DNA from: Cephaloticoccus capnophilus | Lineage (GTDB): Bacteria; Verrucomicrobiota; Verrucomicrobiia; Opitutales; Opitutaceae | Reading direction: 5' to 3' | Length of the DNA stretch: 48,155 nucleotides | NCBI RefSeq assembly: GCF_001580045.1 | Contig: NZ_LSZP01000043.1 | Location: 1 to 48,155, forward strand | Shown: in pieces, positions 8,959 to 17,741 of the stretch | Layout of the letters: every line of letters starts with the position of its first letter | Numbering within the stretch: position 1 is the first letter of the stretch | Notes under the pieces: generated by a model | Seen by the model: the letters and a program-made list of their open reading frames with translations, nothing else | Database searches by the model: none | Told to the model about the DNA's origin: nothing | Made by a program: the position numbers and the translations under genes

Positions 8959-9984
8959 ATGCTTACTGGTCCCACTTGGTCTGAAAAACTGCGCAGCGAA
9001 ATTGCCAAAACCGTCATCGGCCAAGACGCCGTCGTAGAGCGGCTCCTAGTCGCACTCCTTGCAGGCGGCCACGTCCTGCTCGAAGGCATGCCCGGGCTCG
9101 CGAAAACGCTCCTCGTCAAATCGCTCGGCACCGCGCTCGGCGTGCAGTTTGAGCGGATCCAGTTCACCCCCGACCTGCTCCCCAGCGACGTCGTCGGCAC
9201 GATGATTTTCCAGCCCAAGACGGGCGAGTTCAGCGCACACCACGGACCCATCTTTGCAAACCTCGTCCTCGCCGACGAAATCAACCGCGCCCCCGCCAAA
9301 GTCCAAAGTGCGCTCCTCGAAGCCATGCAAGAACGGCAAGTCACCATCGGCGGCAGCACCCACCCGCTGCCCCGCCCGTTCTTCGTCATGGCGACGCAAA
9401 ATCCGGTCGAGCAAGAAGGCACCTACCCGCTGCCCGAAGCGCAGACCGACCGCTTCTTGCTAAAACTCTTGGTCGATTACCCGAGCGCCGATGAAGAAGC
9501 CGCGATGATGGAGCGCTGGGGCCAAGTCGCTCGCCAGCCGGAGTTGTGCGCCGTCTCCTCCGGCGAAGAGCTCCTCGCGCTGCGTCCGCAAGTCGACGCC
9601 GTGCACGTCTCCCCCGCCGTGCGCAGCTACATCCTCAGCCTCGTCCGCGCCACCCGCGCACTCGCCGGACATGGGGACGGAGACGTAAACGAAGCCGCCG
9701 CCACTGGACGGGCCGCCAACGAGCGACCCGCAAATAAAGAGGGGCCGCGCCCCTTGGAGTTTGGCGCCTCGCCGCGCGCCTCGCTCGCGCTCTATCAAGC
9801 GGGCAAGGCACTCGCCTGCTTGCGCGGCCAAGACTACCTCACGCCTGCGCTCGTCCAGGAAATCGCGCCCGAAGTGCTTCGCCATCGCATCGGGCTGACC
9901 TACGAAGCCGAGGCCGAGGACATCACCGCCGACACGCTCATTGCCCAAGTCATCGAGCGCAGCCCCGTCCCCACGGAGCTTTGA
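8959..9984 (+). CDS. moxR: MoxR-family AAA+ ATPase
   Basis: A 341-residue MoxR ATPase, a chaperone-like AAA+ protein that usually acts with von Willebrand A (VWA) domain partners encoded next to it, as here. Walker A GMPGLAKT at 43-50, Walker B LVLADE at 102-107 followed by INRAPAKVQSALLEAMQE, sensor region FFVMATQNP, arginine-finger region LPEAQTDRF. The C-terminal lid ends with the usual SPRASLAL and DYLTPALVQEIAPEVLRHRI. Between VRATR and LEFGASPRAS there is an extra stretch of about 30 residues (235-266), Ala/Asn/Glu/Pro rich, encoded partly by a repeat hairpin at 9707-9729. First gene of the Bat operon; DUF58 starts 19 bp later. Confidence 0.95.
   Translation: MLTGPTWSEKLRSEIAKTVIGQDAVVERLLVALLAGGHVLLEGMPGLAKTLLVKSLGTALGVQFERIQFTPDLLPSDVVGTMIFQPKTGEFSAHHGPIFANLVLADEINRAPAKVQSALLEAMQERQVTIGGSTHPLPRPFFVMATQNPVEQEGTYPLPEAQTDRFLLKLLVDYPSADEEAAMMERWGQVARQPELCAVSSGEELLALRPQVDAVHVSPAVRSYILSLVRATRALAGHGDGDVNEAAATGRAANERPANKEGPRPLEFGASPRASLALYQAGKALACLRGQDYLTPALVQEIAPEVLRHRIGLTYEAEAEDITADTLIAQVIERSPVPTEL
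9707..9729. repeat. Structured repeat inside moxR
   Basis: GGGCCGC (9710-9716), loop CAACGA, GCGACCC (9723-9729): six of seven pairs. The tail is GCAAATAAAGAGGGGCC. It shares 20 of 23 nt with uvrC 3131-3153, and encodes TGRAANERP in an extra loop of the ATPase. Confidence 0.55.
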
Positions 9985-10003
9985 GCTCCAGCTCGCAACA
10001 GCG

Positions 10004-10951
10004 ATGCTCGATATAAAAAAAGGAAGCCCGATTGGCGTACTAAGGCGCCTAGAGTGGCGCGTCCGGCACGCGGTCGAAAACGTATTGAGCGGCGAATACC
10101 GATCGGCTTTTCGCGGACGCGGCATGGAGTTTGACCAAGTCGTGCGCTACGAATTCGGCGACGATGTGCGCGACATCGATTGGAACGTTACTGCCCGACT
10201 CGGCGAGCCCTACCGCAAAAAGTTCGTCGAGGAACGCGAGCTCACACTGCTCGTTCTCTTTGAAGACACGCCTAGCCTCAATTTTGGCTCCGGCGCACAA
10301 ACCAAGCGCGAAGCCCTCCTCGAACTCGCCGGACTCCTCATGCTGCTCGGCGCGGTCAACCGCGATCGCGTCGGCTTCATCCACACCGCACCCGATGGGC
10401 ACGGCGGCGAGGCGCACACCTTTCGCCCGCCGGTGCGCGGGCGCGGCGCGATCCTCCACCACGCCGCCCAGCTCCTCTCAATCCCGCCGCCAGCGATGAC
10501 AAGTCCTGCCGAAACGAAAGCGGAGACGGCAAGGCAACGACTCACTACAATAATAAAAGGGTCTGCGACTCCTAGGCACAGTATCGTGGTTTGGCTCGGC
10601 GACTTCGCGCCCCGCGCCCAACCGGAAGGCTGGCCCGCCCTGTGCCGCCGCTACCAAATGATGGGCTTCCGCGTGGACGACCCTTGGGAACGCCAATTCC
10701 CCACCGATGCCGCATTCGGCAGCTTGGTAGACGGCCCGCTCGCGGCCTACGACCCGCTCGCAGGCCGGCTTGTCACCCTAGAAAACTCGGCAGCGGCGCG
10801 CGCCGCACATGCGACTTGGGTTCGCCAACGCGAAGACGCTTGGGCCGCACTCTTCCCCATCGCGCACAACCGGCTCGTCCTCTCCACAGAAGACGACCGG
10901 CTCGACGCCCTCGTGCGCTTTTTCCAAAAACGAATGCAGCTCGCCCGGTAA
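10004..10951 (+). CDS. DUF58 domain protein of the MoxR/Bat locus
   Basis: A 315-residue cytoplasmic-type DUF58 protein; the family is linked to VWA-like folds and almost always sits between moxR and bat genes. The family signature is plain: FRGRGMEFDQVVRYEFGDD followed by VRDIDWNVTARLGEPYRKKF. A VWA-like core follows, with TLLVLFEDTPS and LGAVNRDRVGFI. A Ser/Thr/Ala-rich insert occurs at about 165-185 before HSIVVWLGDF. Start: ATG 10004 follows the moxR stop by 19 bp; an upstream TTG at 9941 would overlap moxR and is less likely. Stop is 8 bp before batA. Confidence 0.92.
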   Translation: MLDIKKGSPIGVLRRLEWRVRHAVENVLSGEYRSAFRGRGMEFDQVVRYEFGDDVRDIDWNVTARLGEPYRKKFVEERELTLLVLFEDTPSLNFGSGAQTKREALLELAGLLMLLGAVNRDRVGFIHTAPDGHGGEAHTFRPPVRGRGAILHHAAQLLSIPPPAMTSPAETKAETARQRLTTIIKGSATPRHSIVVWLGDFAPRAQPEGWPALCRRYQMMGFRVDDPWERQFPTDAAFGSLVDGPLAAYDPLAGRLVTLENSAAARAAHATWVRQREDAWAALFPIAHNRLVLSTEDDRLDALVRFFQKRMQLAR

Positions 10952-10959
10952 CAGTGCGT

Positions 10960-12084
10960 ATGGAAACTTTCCCTACAACGCTCTTCGGACACCTGGCCGA
11001 ACTGCTCTCCCCCCTATTGCTGGGCGCAGCATCGGGCAGCGGAGCGGGCGGCATGGGCGGGGCGGGAGGAGCGGGAGGGTTCCGGTTTGCCGAGCCGCTC
11101 TGGTTTCTCGCATTGGGGCTCTTGCCGCTGATTTTTTGGCTCCGCGGGCGACGCAGCGTTTCGGTGTTAATCGTCCCCTTCTCAGCAGCGTGGGCGGCAC
11201 CGTCACTTACCCCGGCCTCGCGCTGGCCCGCCGCACTCGGCACCCTCGGACTCGTGCTGCTCGTCACCGCGCTGGCCCGCCCGCAACGCGTGCAAGACCG
11301 CCACGAGGTCGATGCACGCGGCTACGACATCATGCTCGCGATTGACCTCTCCGGCTCAATGTTGGCCGAGGACTACGAGGCGCGCGGCGCGCGCATCAAC
11401 CGGCTCCAAGCCATCAAGCCCGTCATCCAAGCCTTCATCAACGAGCGTACGAGCGACCGCATCGGCATCGTCGTTTTCGCGGGCCGCGCCTACACGATGG
11501 CCCCGCTGACTTTTGACCACGACTGGCTGGCCAGACAGACCGCCCGGCTCAAAATCGGCCTCATCGAAGACGGCACCGCAATTGGCGACGGGCTCGGCAT
11601 CGCGCTCACCCGGCTCGAACAAGTCGCCCGACAAAGCTCAAGCGGCCAGCGCGAAGGGGCCTTTGTTATCCTGCTGACCGACGGCGCGAATAATCGCGGT
11701 GCACTCAGCCCCGAGCAGGCGGCGCAAATCGCCGAAAAACGCGGCATCCCGGTTTACACCATTGGTGCGGGCCGCAGCGGGCTCGTCCCGATGCCCGTTC
11801 TCGACGCCCAAGGCAACAAGGTCGGGATGCGCCAAGTCCTCTCCGACCTCGACGAAACCTCACTTCGCCAAATCGCAAAAATGACCGGTGGCCGCTACTT
11901 CCGCGCCGACGATAACCGCGCGATTCGCGCCGCGTTTACCCAAGTCGACCAAGCCCAAAAAATCGCGTTTCAAGCTCAGAGCTACCTACTCACCCGCGAA
12001 CTCTTCCACTGGCCCGCCGCACCCGGCCTCGCCGCGCTCCTCCTCGCCGGACTCCTCTCACGGCGGCGAGCAAACTCATTGTGA
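10960..12084 (+). CDS. batA: BatA-like VWA membrane protein
   Basis: A 374-residue VWA protein of the Bat (Bacteroides aerotolerance) type. It has a Gly-rich stretch at 30-45, membrane segments at about 47-62 and 85-103, a VWA domain, and a C-terminal helix (APGLAALLLAGLLS). The metal-ion-dependent adhesion site is intact: DLSGS starting at Asp129, then the Thr-bearing GTAIGDGLGIALTRL and LTDGANNRG. Start ATG 10960 gives METFPTTLFGHLAELLSP; a GTG 6 nt earlier is the alternative. It is followed by a 70-bp gap holding a strong hairpin and then batB. Role in envelope stress or aerotolerance is inferred from the family. Confidence 0.92.
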   Translation: METFPTTLFGHLAELLSPLLLGAASGSGAGGMGGAGGAGGFRFAEPLWFLALGLLPLIFWLRGRRSVSVLIVPFSAAWAAPSLTPASRWPAALGTLGLVLLVTALARPQRVQDRHEVDARGYDIMLAIDLSGSMLAEDYEARGARINRLQAIKPVIQAFINERTSDRIGIVVFAGRAYTMAPLTFDHDWLARQTARLKIGLIEDGTAIGDGLGIALTRLEQVARQSSSGQREGAFVILLTDGANNRGALSPEQAAQIAEKRGIPVYTIGAGRSGLVPMPVLDAQGNKVGMRQVLSDLDETSLRQIAKMTGGRYFRADDNRAIRAAFTQVDQAQKIAFQAQSYLLTRELFHWPAAPGLAALLLAGLLSRRRANSL

Positions 12085-12104
12085 TGAACGCCTACTCAAA
12101 ACTC

Positions 12105-12140
12105 CGACGACGCCCCGACGGCGGCGTCGCCAAATAGGAC
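12105..12140. repeat. Structured repeat between batA and batB
   Basis: CGACGACGCC (12105-12114), loop CCGAC, GGCGGCGTCG (12120-12129), nine of ten pairs, then CCAAATAGGAC. The A-rich tail after the stem resembles the tails after the uvrC, moxR and batDE hairpins. It has no U tract, so termination is unlikely; it may control how much batB is made. Confidence 0.45.
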
Positions 12141-12154
12141 AGCCTGCGACTGCT

Positions 12155-14140
12155 GTGCAATTTTACGCTCCCCAACTCCTTTGGCTCATCCTCATCCCCG
12201 CTGCGCTACTCCTCTGGGAACTAGGCAGGCGGGCGCGCGCGGCAGCTCGCGCGCACCCAAAAATCCTCTCCGCCGAAGCCCGCGCAAACACAGTGCGCCT
12301 AACTGCTCTCGCCGCGCGTGAGCCAACGCGCGCACGGCCAATAAAACGCGGCGGCCGCCCCCTCCTCTGGATCGGCCTCGCACTCGGCATCGTCGCGCTC
12401 GCCCGGCCGCAATACGGCGAGCGTGAAGTGTCCGTCTTTGAGCAATCGCGCGAAGTGCTAATCGCGCTCGACCTCTCGCGCTCGATGCTCGCCGAAGACG
12501 TCAAACCCAGCCGACTCGCCCGCGCGAAACTCCTCATCACCGGACTCTTTGAGCGACTCGCAGGCGAGCGCGTCGGCCTCATCGTGTTTTCCGGCACCGC
12601 CTTTTTGCAAAGCCCGCTCAGCAGCGACTACGAAATCCTCCGCGAGTTTCTCCCCTCGCTCGGCCCCGACACACTCCCCGAAGGCGGCACAAACTATCGT
12701 GCGCTCCTCGACACCGCGCTCGACGCCTTCAGCGACAGCCCCGCCACCGACCGCTTCCTCATCATCCTAAGCGACGGCGAAGCCACCGACGACACTTGGG
12801 CGCACACACTCGATGCGCTAAAAAAACGCGGCATCCGCACAATCGCGCTCGGCATCGGCTCGCCCGCCGGAGCGATGATTCCCGACGGGGGGGGAGGGGC
12901 GGGAGAGGCGGGAGGCTTCGTCAAAGACGAGCGCGGCGCGGTCGTTCTCTCTAGGCTCGAGCCTGCGACTCTGCGTGCACTCGCCACCGAAACCCGTGGG
13001 CTCTACCGCGACGCCAGCACCTGGCTCGACCTCGCCGCCCTCATCACCGAAACCGTCGAGCAAGGCGCCCAAGGCCAATTCACCGACACACGCACTCAGC
13101 GCCTAATCGACCGTTACCAGTGGGCACTCGCGCCCGCACTCGGCCTGTTGCTCTTGAGCTTTCTCCTCGAATTCCCCGTCCGCCCACGCCCACGCTCGCT
13201 CACGCTTCAACCCGCAAAAAACGCCGCTTCGCTGCTCCTCCTCGCGGCGCTGATTTTGGGCAACACGGCCATTGACGCGCGAGCCCAGTCCGTAGGCGAC
13301 CTACGGGAGCAACTCGCGCACGACGAAAACGCGGCGGCGGCCCCCAGCTCTGCGCTGGGCAAAATCGTCACTCGGCTCGCCGACAGCCCTACACCGCCCA
13401 CCGGACGCAACTGGGCCGAGCTCGCCCGTGAGACCATCACTTGGGGCCAAAAACTCCAGACCGAGCAGCACCCCGTGCCGCCCGGCCCCGTGCACGACGC
13501 ACTCCACGCCGTCACACTCGGCGAAGCCCTCGATCCGAAAACGGCAGATTGGCCGCAATTGCGCAGCGAGCTCGAGGCCCTACTCCAAACTCAAGAGCAG
13601 CAAGACCCCGAAAAACCCGAAGACCAAAGCCAACAAAACCCCGAGCAAAACAAAACCGGCGACTCGCAAAACTCGCAGGGCGGCGACCAAGAGCAAAACC
13701 AAGACGGCTCACAAGACGGGGAGAACCGCAAAAGTAATTCCGACAACTCGGAGTCCCAGAACAGCGGCGACCCGCAAACTGACGACTCGGAGCAAAGCGG
13801 CCAAAACGACGGCCAGCAAAGCCAAGGGCCCCAGTCGGAATCACTTGGCGACATGAGCGAAGACGCGCCCAAGCCCGAAGCGGAAAACGAAGCGCGCGAC
13901 CGTAATGAAGACGCGCAACAAAACGGGGCTGCGACCGCGCCACCACACAAGGGCCCGACCCAACAAGTCGGCGGCGCACAAGCCCAAAGCCCAACCACCG
14001 AAGCCAAGGACCCAGCCCTCGCCGCCGCGCTCCAAAAACTCGAACAAATCAAAGGCAGCGACTCCCCCGCTCAACTCTTCCAACTGATGGACAACACCCC
14101 GCGCGACGAGTCCGCCAACGCCTCTAAGAAAAATTGGTAG
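12155..14140 (+). CDS. batB: BatB-like VWA protein with BatC-like acidic tail
   Basis: A 661-residue protein. N-terminal membrane segment (LLWLILIPAALLLWELG), second segment near 78-92, VWA domain with DLSRS at Asp106, GTNYRALLDTAL and LSDGEATDDTW, then a membrane segment at about 325-345 (WALAPALGLLLLSFLL) and another near 360-375. The remaining C-terminal part has a TPR-like helical region and, from about 480 to 600, a very hydrophilic tract dominated by Q, N, D, E and S. In many Bat loci such a TPR/acidic region is a separate gene, batC, so this looks like a BatB-BatC fusion. Start: GTG 12155 is the first start giving the membrane N-terminus; there is no good Shine-Dalgarno sequence. batD begins 12 bp after the stop. 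Confidence 0.88.
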   Translation: MQFYAPQLLWLILIPAALLLWELGRRARAAARAHPKILSAEARANTVRLTALAAREPTRARPIKRGGRPLLWIGLALGIVALARPQYGEREVSVFEQSREVLIALDLSRSMLAEDVKPSRLARAKLLITGLFERLAGERVGLIVFSGTAFLQSPLSSDYEILREFLPSLGPDTLPEGGTNYRALLDTALDAFSDSPATDRFLIILSDGEATDDTWAHTLDALKKRGIRTIALGIGSPAGAMIPDGGGGAGEAGGFVKDERGAVVLSRLEPATLRALATETRGLYRDASTWLDLAALITETVEQGAQGQFTDTRTQRLIDRYQWALAPALGLLLLSFLLEFPVRPRPRSLTLQPAKNAASLLLLAALILGNTAIDARAQSVGDLREQLAHDENAAAAPSSALGKIVTRLADSPTPPTGRNWAELARETITWGQKLQTEQHPVPPGPVHDALHAVTLGEALDPKTADWPQLRSELEALLQTQEQQDPEKPEDQSQQNPEQNKTGDSQNSQGGDQEQNQDGSQDGENRKSNSDNSESQNSGDPQTDDSEQSGQNDGQQSQGPQSESLGDMSEDAPKPEAENEARDRNEDAQQNGAATAPPHKGPTQQVGGAQAQSPTTEAKDPALAAALQKLEQIKGSDSPAQLFQLMDNTPRDESANASKKNW

Positions 14141-14152
14141 CCCGATACCGCT

Positions 14153-16783
14153 ATGCGTTTCCCCCTCCACCTCTTTCCCACACTCGCCGCGCTCCTCTTT
14201 TGCACGCTCGCAGCCTTGCCCGAAGCACTCGCCCAACGCGTGTTTTGGGCCGATTCAGGCACGGGCGACCCCGCCGATATCCAACTCGTTTTTGAGAACT
14301 GCAGTCCGAGCACGGCTCCCAGCTTACCCGAACTCACCGAAGCAACCCTTAACTACCGTGGCCAATCCTCGCAGACGCAGATCATCAATTTTTCGCGCAC
14401 GAGCCTAGTCGTCCTCAGCTACCGACTCCAGATTCGCACGCCCGGCCAAGTGACGATTCCCAGCTTCGCCGTCCAAACAAACGAAGGCGAATTAAGCGTC
14501 CCCACTTACACGACCGGCTCCGTCCAGCCCGGCCCCGAAGCCGACATCAAAGCCCGGCTCACTCCACGCAAAACCACCGTCTGGGCTGGCGAGGTCTTTC
14601 CGCTCGTTTACTCGATCGATGTCGCCCGCCGCCACTTCAGTAACTTCGCCGAGGCCATCCAGTGGGACGCCGCGCCCCTCGTCGCCGAAGACTGGGCCGA
14701 CCCCGCCGCCACCGAATCCATGCAGAGCGGCGAATCGCGGCTACACATCGGCTTTGCCACTCGCGCCTACGCCCAAGCGCCCGGCGCGCTTCGGCTCAAT
14801 CCCGTCCGCCAACTCGTCACCCTAAACCTCGGGCTAGCGCCCGGCGGCTTCGGCTTCTTCCAACAACAACGCCTGGAGCAAGTCACCCTCACGACCAACC
14901 AAGCCGAGCTCAACGTCCAGCCGCTCCCGCTCCCCGCGCCCGCCAACTACATCGGCGCAGTCGGCGATTTCACACTAGAGTCAAAAGTCGTACCCCAAGC
15001 CGGCACGGTCGGCGAGCCCATCACTTGGACACTCACCCTCTCCGGCACGGGCAACTGGCCCGACATCGCCGGCCTACCGCCACGCACTGTCTCTGCCGAT
15101 TTCCAAGCCCTCCAGCCGCCCGCCAAGCGCAAACTCGACGACAAAAAACTCTTCGACGGCACACTCACCGAAGATGTCGTCCTCATCCCCACTCGCCCCG
15201 GCACCTACACCCTCGAGGCCTTCGAGATTCACACTTTCGACCCTGAAAGCGGCCGCTACCAAACCCACCACATCGCCGAAACGACAATCACCGTAACCGC
15301 GGCGCCGACGGCAGCGGGAAGCACAAATGTGGGCAGCCCGACTAGCGTGACTCACAGCGAGCCTTCGCCGCCGCCGGACGCTGCCGCTCGCCTAAGCGGC
15401 ACAGCCCCAGTGCTAGAGCCGCCCGAAATTGCTGAGCCGCCACAGGGCCTCATTCGCGAGCCAATCGCCACAGGCCGACTCGCTCGCCTTCCCGCCGACT
15501 CGCTCGGCCAAGTCGCCACGCGCGCAGCGATTCCCTTTGGCGCAGTCCTCACCACATGGCTCGCACTCGCAGTGCGCCGCGCCCGCAAGCACGACCCACT
15601 GCGCCCACGCCGCGAGGCACTGGCCCAAGTCCCCGCAGCGATCGCCGCGCTCCGCGAAAATCAAAACAGTGCACAAGCCCTTCTCACTTGGCAGCGCTTC
15701 GCCGCCCGCGCCCACGGACTCGCCCACGCGGCCCCCACAGTGAGCGAGTTCCCCGAGGGCCAGTGGCGCGCGCTCTGGGCCGACAGCGAACGCGCCCTCT
15801 ACCGCGAAAAAACGCCGCTACCCAGCGACTGGCTCGCCCGCGCCGAAGCCGCACACGCCTCACTCGCGAAAGAAATCCCCGGCACGGCCTGGGCGAGCGC
15901 ATTTCGCAAAGCCAACCTCCTCCCGTGGCTGACCGCGCTCGCACTGGCCCTCGTCGTTAACCCGCACAGTGCACACGCAGGTGACGCATCCGATAGGCGC
16001 AGGGGCGACGACCCTGCGCCAAACAAAAGCGGCTTAGCGCCTGCAGACTCTGCGCTTCCGGCTAACGCGAATCAGCACGCACAGGCCGCATACACTGCTG
16101 GTGACTTCGTCGAAGCCGAAGCCCTCTGGCGGGCTACCATCGCGGCGCAGCCCAGCGATTGGACAGCCCGCCACAACCTAGCCCTCGCACTCGCCCAACA
16201 AGACCGCTGGGCCGAAGCCGCCGCCCACGCCACCGCCGCGTTTGTCCAAAACCCGAAGAGCGAAGTCACCCGCTGGAACCTCGCCCTCGCGCAGTCAAAG
16301 GCGGGCTACACGCCTGCCGAAATCGCCCCCGCGCTCGGCGACGGACTCCGCGCTCGCTTCGCCCAACTCGCCTCGCCCAGCGGCTGGGACTGCGTGATAA
16401 TCGGCGGCGCAAGCCTCGTCGCGCTCGCGCTCCTGCTCCCACTCTTGCGCGCTTACGGCCTACTCCGCCGCGCCATCAATCCCCCCGCACTCGTGCTTGG
16501 CATTTGCGGGATACTGCTCGCCGCGCTCGCGCTCTTTGGCCGCAGCCACTACGGCCTCGCCGCCCATCCACAAGCCGCACTCGTCTGGCGCACAGGCACG
16601 CTCTACTCGATTCCCACCGAGGCCGACATCACCCAGCAAAGCGCCCCGCTCTCTGCGGGCACAATCGGCATCACCGAAAAAACCTTCCTCGGCTGGGTCC
16701 AGCTCCGCTTCTCCAACGGCCAAACTGGCTGGACCCGCGACACCGAACTCGTCCGCCTATGGACGGCAGCCTCCGACCACTAA
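14153..16783 (+). CDS. batD: BatD-like protein fused to BatE-like TPR/SH3 region
   Basis: An 876-residue envelope protein. Signal peptide at 1-27 ending ALAQ before RVFWADSG. Residues 30-395 are repeated Ig-like beta domains typical of BatD (ATLNYRGQSSQTQIINF, TVGEPITWTLTLSGTGNWPDI). A membrane segment lies at about 456-473. The C-terminal part has TPR units at about 640-720 (AYTAGDFVEAEALWRATIAA, WTARHNLALALAQQDRWAEA), two membrane helices near 745-800, and a bacterial SH3-like end (LGWVQLRFSNGQTGWTRDTE). TPR plus SH3 is the layout of BatE, so the gene appears to be a BatD-BatE fusion. Two strong hairpins sit in linker codons (15383-15400, 15996-16020). Confidence 0.88.
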   Translation: MRFPLHLFPTLAALLFCTLAALPEALAQRVFWADSGTGDPADIQLVFENCSPSTAPSLPELTEATLNYRGQSSQTQIINFSRTSLVVLSYRLQIRTPGQVTIPSFAVQTNEGELSVPTYTTGSVQPGPEADIKARLTPRKTTVWAGEVFPLVYSIDVARRHFSNFAEAIQWDAAPLVAEDWADPAATESMQSGESRLHIGFATRAYAQAPGALRLNPVRQLVTLNLGLAPGGFGFFQQQRLEQVTLTTNQAELNVQPLPLPAPANYIGAVGDFTLESKVVPQAGTVGEPITWTLTLSGTGNWPDIAGLPPRTVSADFQALQPPAKRKLDDKKLFDGTLTEDVVLIPTRPGTYTLEAFEIHTFDPESGRYQTHHIAETTITVTAAPTAAGSTNVGSPTSVTHSEPSPPPDAAARLSGTAPVLEPPEIAEPPQGLIREPIATGRLARLPADSLGQVATRAAIPFGAVLTTWLALAVRRARKHDPLRPRREALAQVPAAIAALRENQNSAQALLTWQRFAARAHGLAHAAPTVSEFPEGQWRALWADSERALYREKTPLPSDWLARAEAAHASLAKEIPGTAWASAFRKANLLPWLTALALALVVNPHSAHAGDASDRRRGDDPAPNKSGLAPADSALPANANQHAQAAYTAGDFVEAEALWRATIAAQPSDWTARHNLALALAQQDRWAEAAAHATAAFVQNPKSEVTRWNLALAQSKAGYTPAEIAPALGDGLRARFAQLASPSGWDCVIIGGASLVALALLLPLLRAYGLLRRAINPPALVLGICGILLAALALFGRSHYGLAAHPQAALVWRTGTLYSIPTEADITQQSAPLSAGTIGITEKTFLGWVQLRFSNGQTGWTRDTELVRLWTAASDH
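15383..15400. repeat. Hairpin in batDE linker, CTCGCC type
   Basis: GCCGCT-CGCCTA-AGCGGC, a perfect 6-bp stem. It has the same CTCGCC...AA layout as hairpins in exbD (32389-32407) and sufE-tatD (39832-39850), with different stem bases. It lies in a Pro/Ser-rich linker. Confidence 0.4.
15996..16020. repeat. Hairpin in batDE linker, ACGA-loop type
   Basis: Perfect 9-bp stem GGCGCAGGG (15996-16004), loop GCGACGA, CCCTGCGCC (16012-16020), then AAACAAAAGCGGCT. The loop end and the A-rich tail recall the uvrC and moxR copies. It encodes a charged spacer (DRRRGDDPAPNKSG) before the TPR region. Confidence 0.5.
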
Positions 16784-16829
16784 CCCGATCTCCCCACCCA
16801 AGAGGCGGCCAATTTCGCAACGCGGCTCG

Positions 16830-16852
16830 CGCTTGAAACGGCAACAGACCCT
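16830..16852. repeat. Solo arm of the 2880-3058 repeat
   Basis: The 22 nt from 16830 match each arm of the inverted-repeat element near uvrC at 19 of 22 positions, keeping TTGAA and AACAGACCC, and continue with a similar GAGAGA sequence. It lies in the 115-bp gap between batDE and gluQ. Confidence 0.5.
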
Positions 16853-16898
16853 AGGAGAGACGACCGGAAATGATGCGCCACACAGTGCTCCGCACACC

Positions 16899-17741
16899 AT
16901 GCCCTCTAGCCCCAAGCCCAGCACCTATGTAGGCCGGCTCGCCCCCTCGCCCACCGGCTACCTGCACGTCGGCCATGCCCGCACCTTCTCAATCGCAACC
17001 GAGCGCGCCAAGGCCGCCGACGGCAAACTCCTCTTGCGAATCGACGACCTCGACCGCGAACGCTGCCGCCCCGAATTTACCGAAGCCGCAATCGAAGACC
17101 TCCGCGGGCTCGGCCTCCACTGGGACGGCCCGCCCCTCCTTCAAAGCCAACGCCTCCCACTCTACCGCCGCGCACTCGAGACGCTCCACGCCGCCGGCCT
17201 CATTTACCCCTGCACCAAAACCCGAAAAGAAATTCGCGCAGCCGCCGCGCGACTCGCGAGCACCCAGCGCGGCCCAAGCAGCCCGCCCCAAGACCGCACA
17301 AACGAAGAGCAAGACAGCGAGCCACTTTATCCGCTCCACTTCCGCCCATCCCCCGACTCGCCACTTCCCCCGCTAGGGACGCACATCAGCACGAACTGGC
17401 GATTTCGCACACCGGACGGCGACACGCTCCGCTTCGACGACGGCGCACAAGGCGAGCAAATCGCGCAAGTCGGCCACGACTTTGGCGACTTCCTTGTATG
17501 GAAAAAAGACGACCTCCCCAGCTACCAACTCGCCTGCGTTGTCGATGATATCGCGTTAGGCATCACCGAAGTCGTCAGAGGCGCCGACCTGCTCCGCTCC
17601 ACTTTTAGGCAACAGCTCCTCTACCGCGCACTTGGGGCGCAGCCACCCGCCTATTACCACTGCGAACTTGTCCGCGACGAAACCGGCACCCGCCTCGCCA
17701 AACGCCGCGCCTCAGCCTCCCTGAGAAACCGCATTCTGTAA
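16899..17741 (+). CDS. gluQ: Glutamyl-Q tRNA(Asp) synthetase
   Basis: A 280-residue stand-alone catalytic domain related to GluRS; the family (GluQRS, YadB) attaches glutamate to queuosine in tRNA(Asp). N-terminal class I core: VGRLAPSPTGYLHVGHARTF with HIGH-like HVGH, then RIDDLDRERCRPEF and the Glu-binding region. The middle part has HDFGDFLVWKKDDLPSYQLA and VVDDIALGITEVVRGADLL, and the KMSKS-like motif is RLAKR. The protein stops only 13 residues after RLAKR (ASASLRNRIL), where relatives usually run on longer, so the C-terminus may be cut or redesigned. Start ATG 16899 gives a normal N-terminus. There is no anticodon-binding domain, as expected for the family. Confidence 0.88.
   Translation: MPSSPKPSTYVGRLAPSPTGYLHVGHARTFSIATERAKAADGKLLLRIDDLDRERCRPEFTEAAIEDLRGLGLHWDGPPLLQSQRLPLYRRALETLHAAGLIYPCTKTRKEIRAAAARLASTQRGPSSPPQDRTNEEQDSEPLYPLHFRPSPDSPLPPLGTHISTNWRFRTPDGDTLRFDDGAQGEQIAQVGHDFGDFLVWKKDDLPSYQLACVVDDIALGITEVVRGADLLRSTFRQQLLYRALGAQPPAYYHCELVRDETGTRLAKRRASASLRNRIL

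Noticed and set aside
12084-12137. 17-codon frame starting at the batA stop (ATG overlapping TGA)
   Set aside because: It ends at a TAG within the hairpin region, has no family support, and the batB frame is different.
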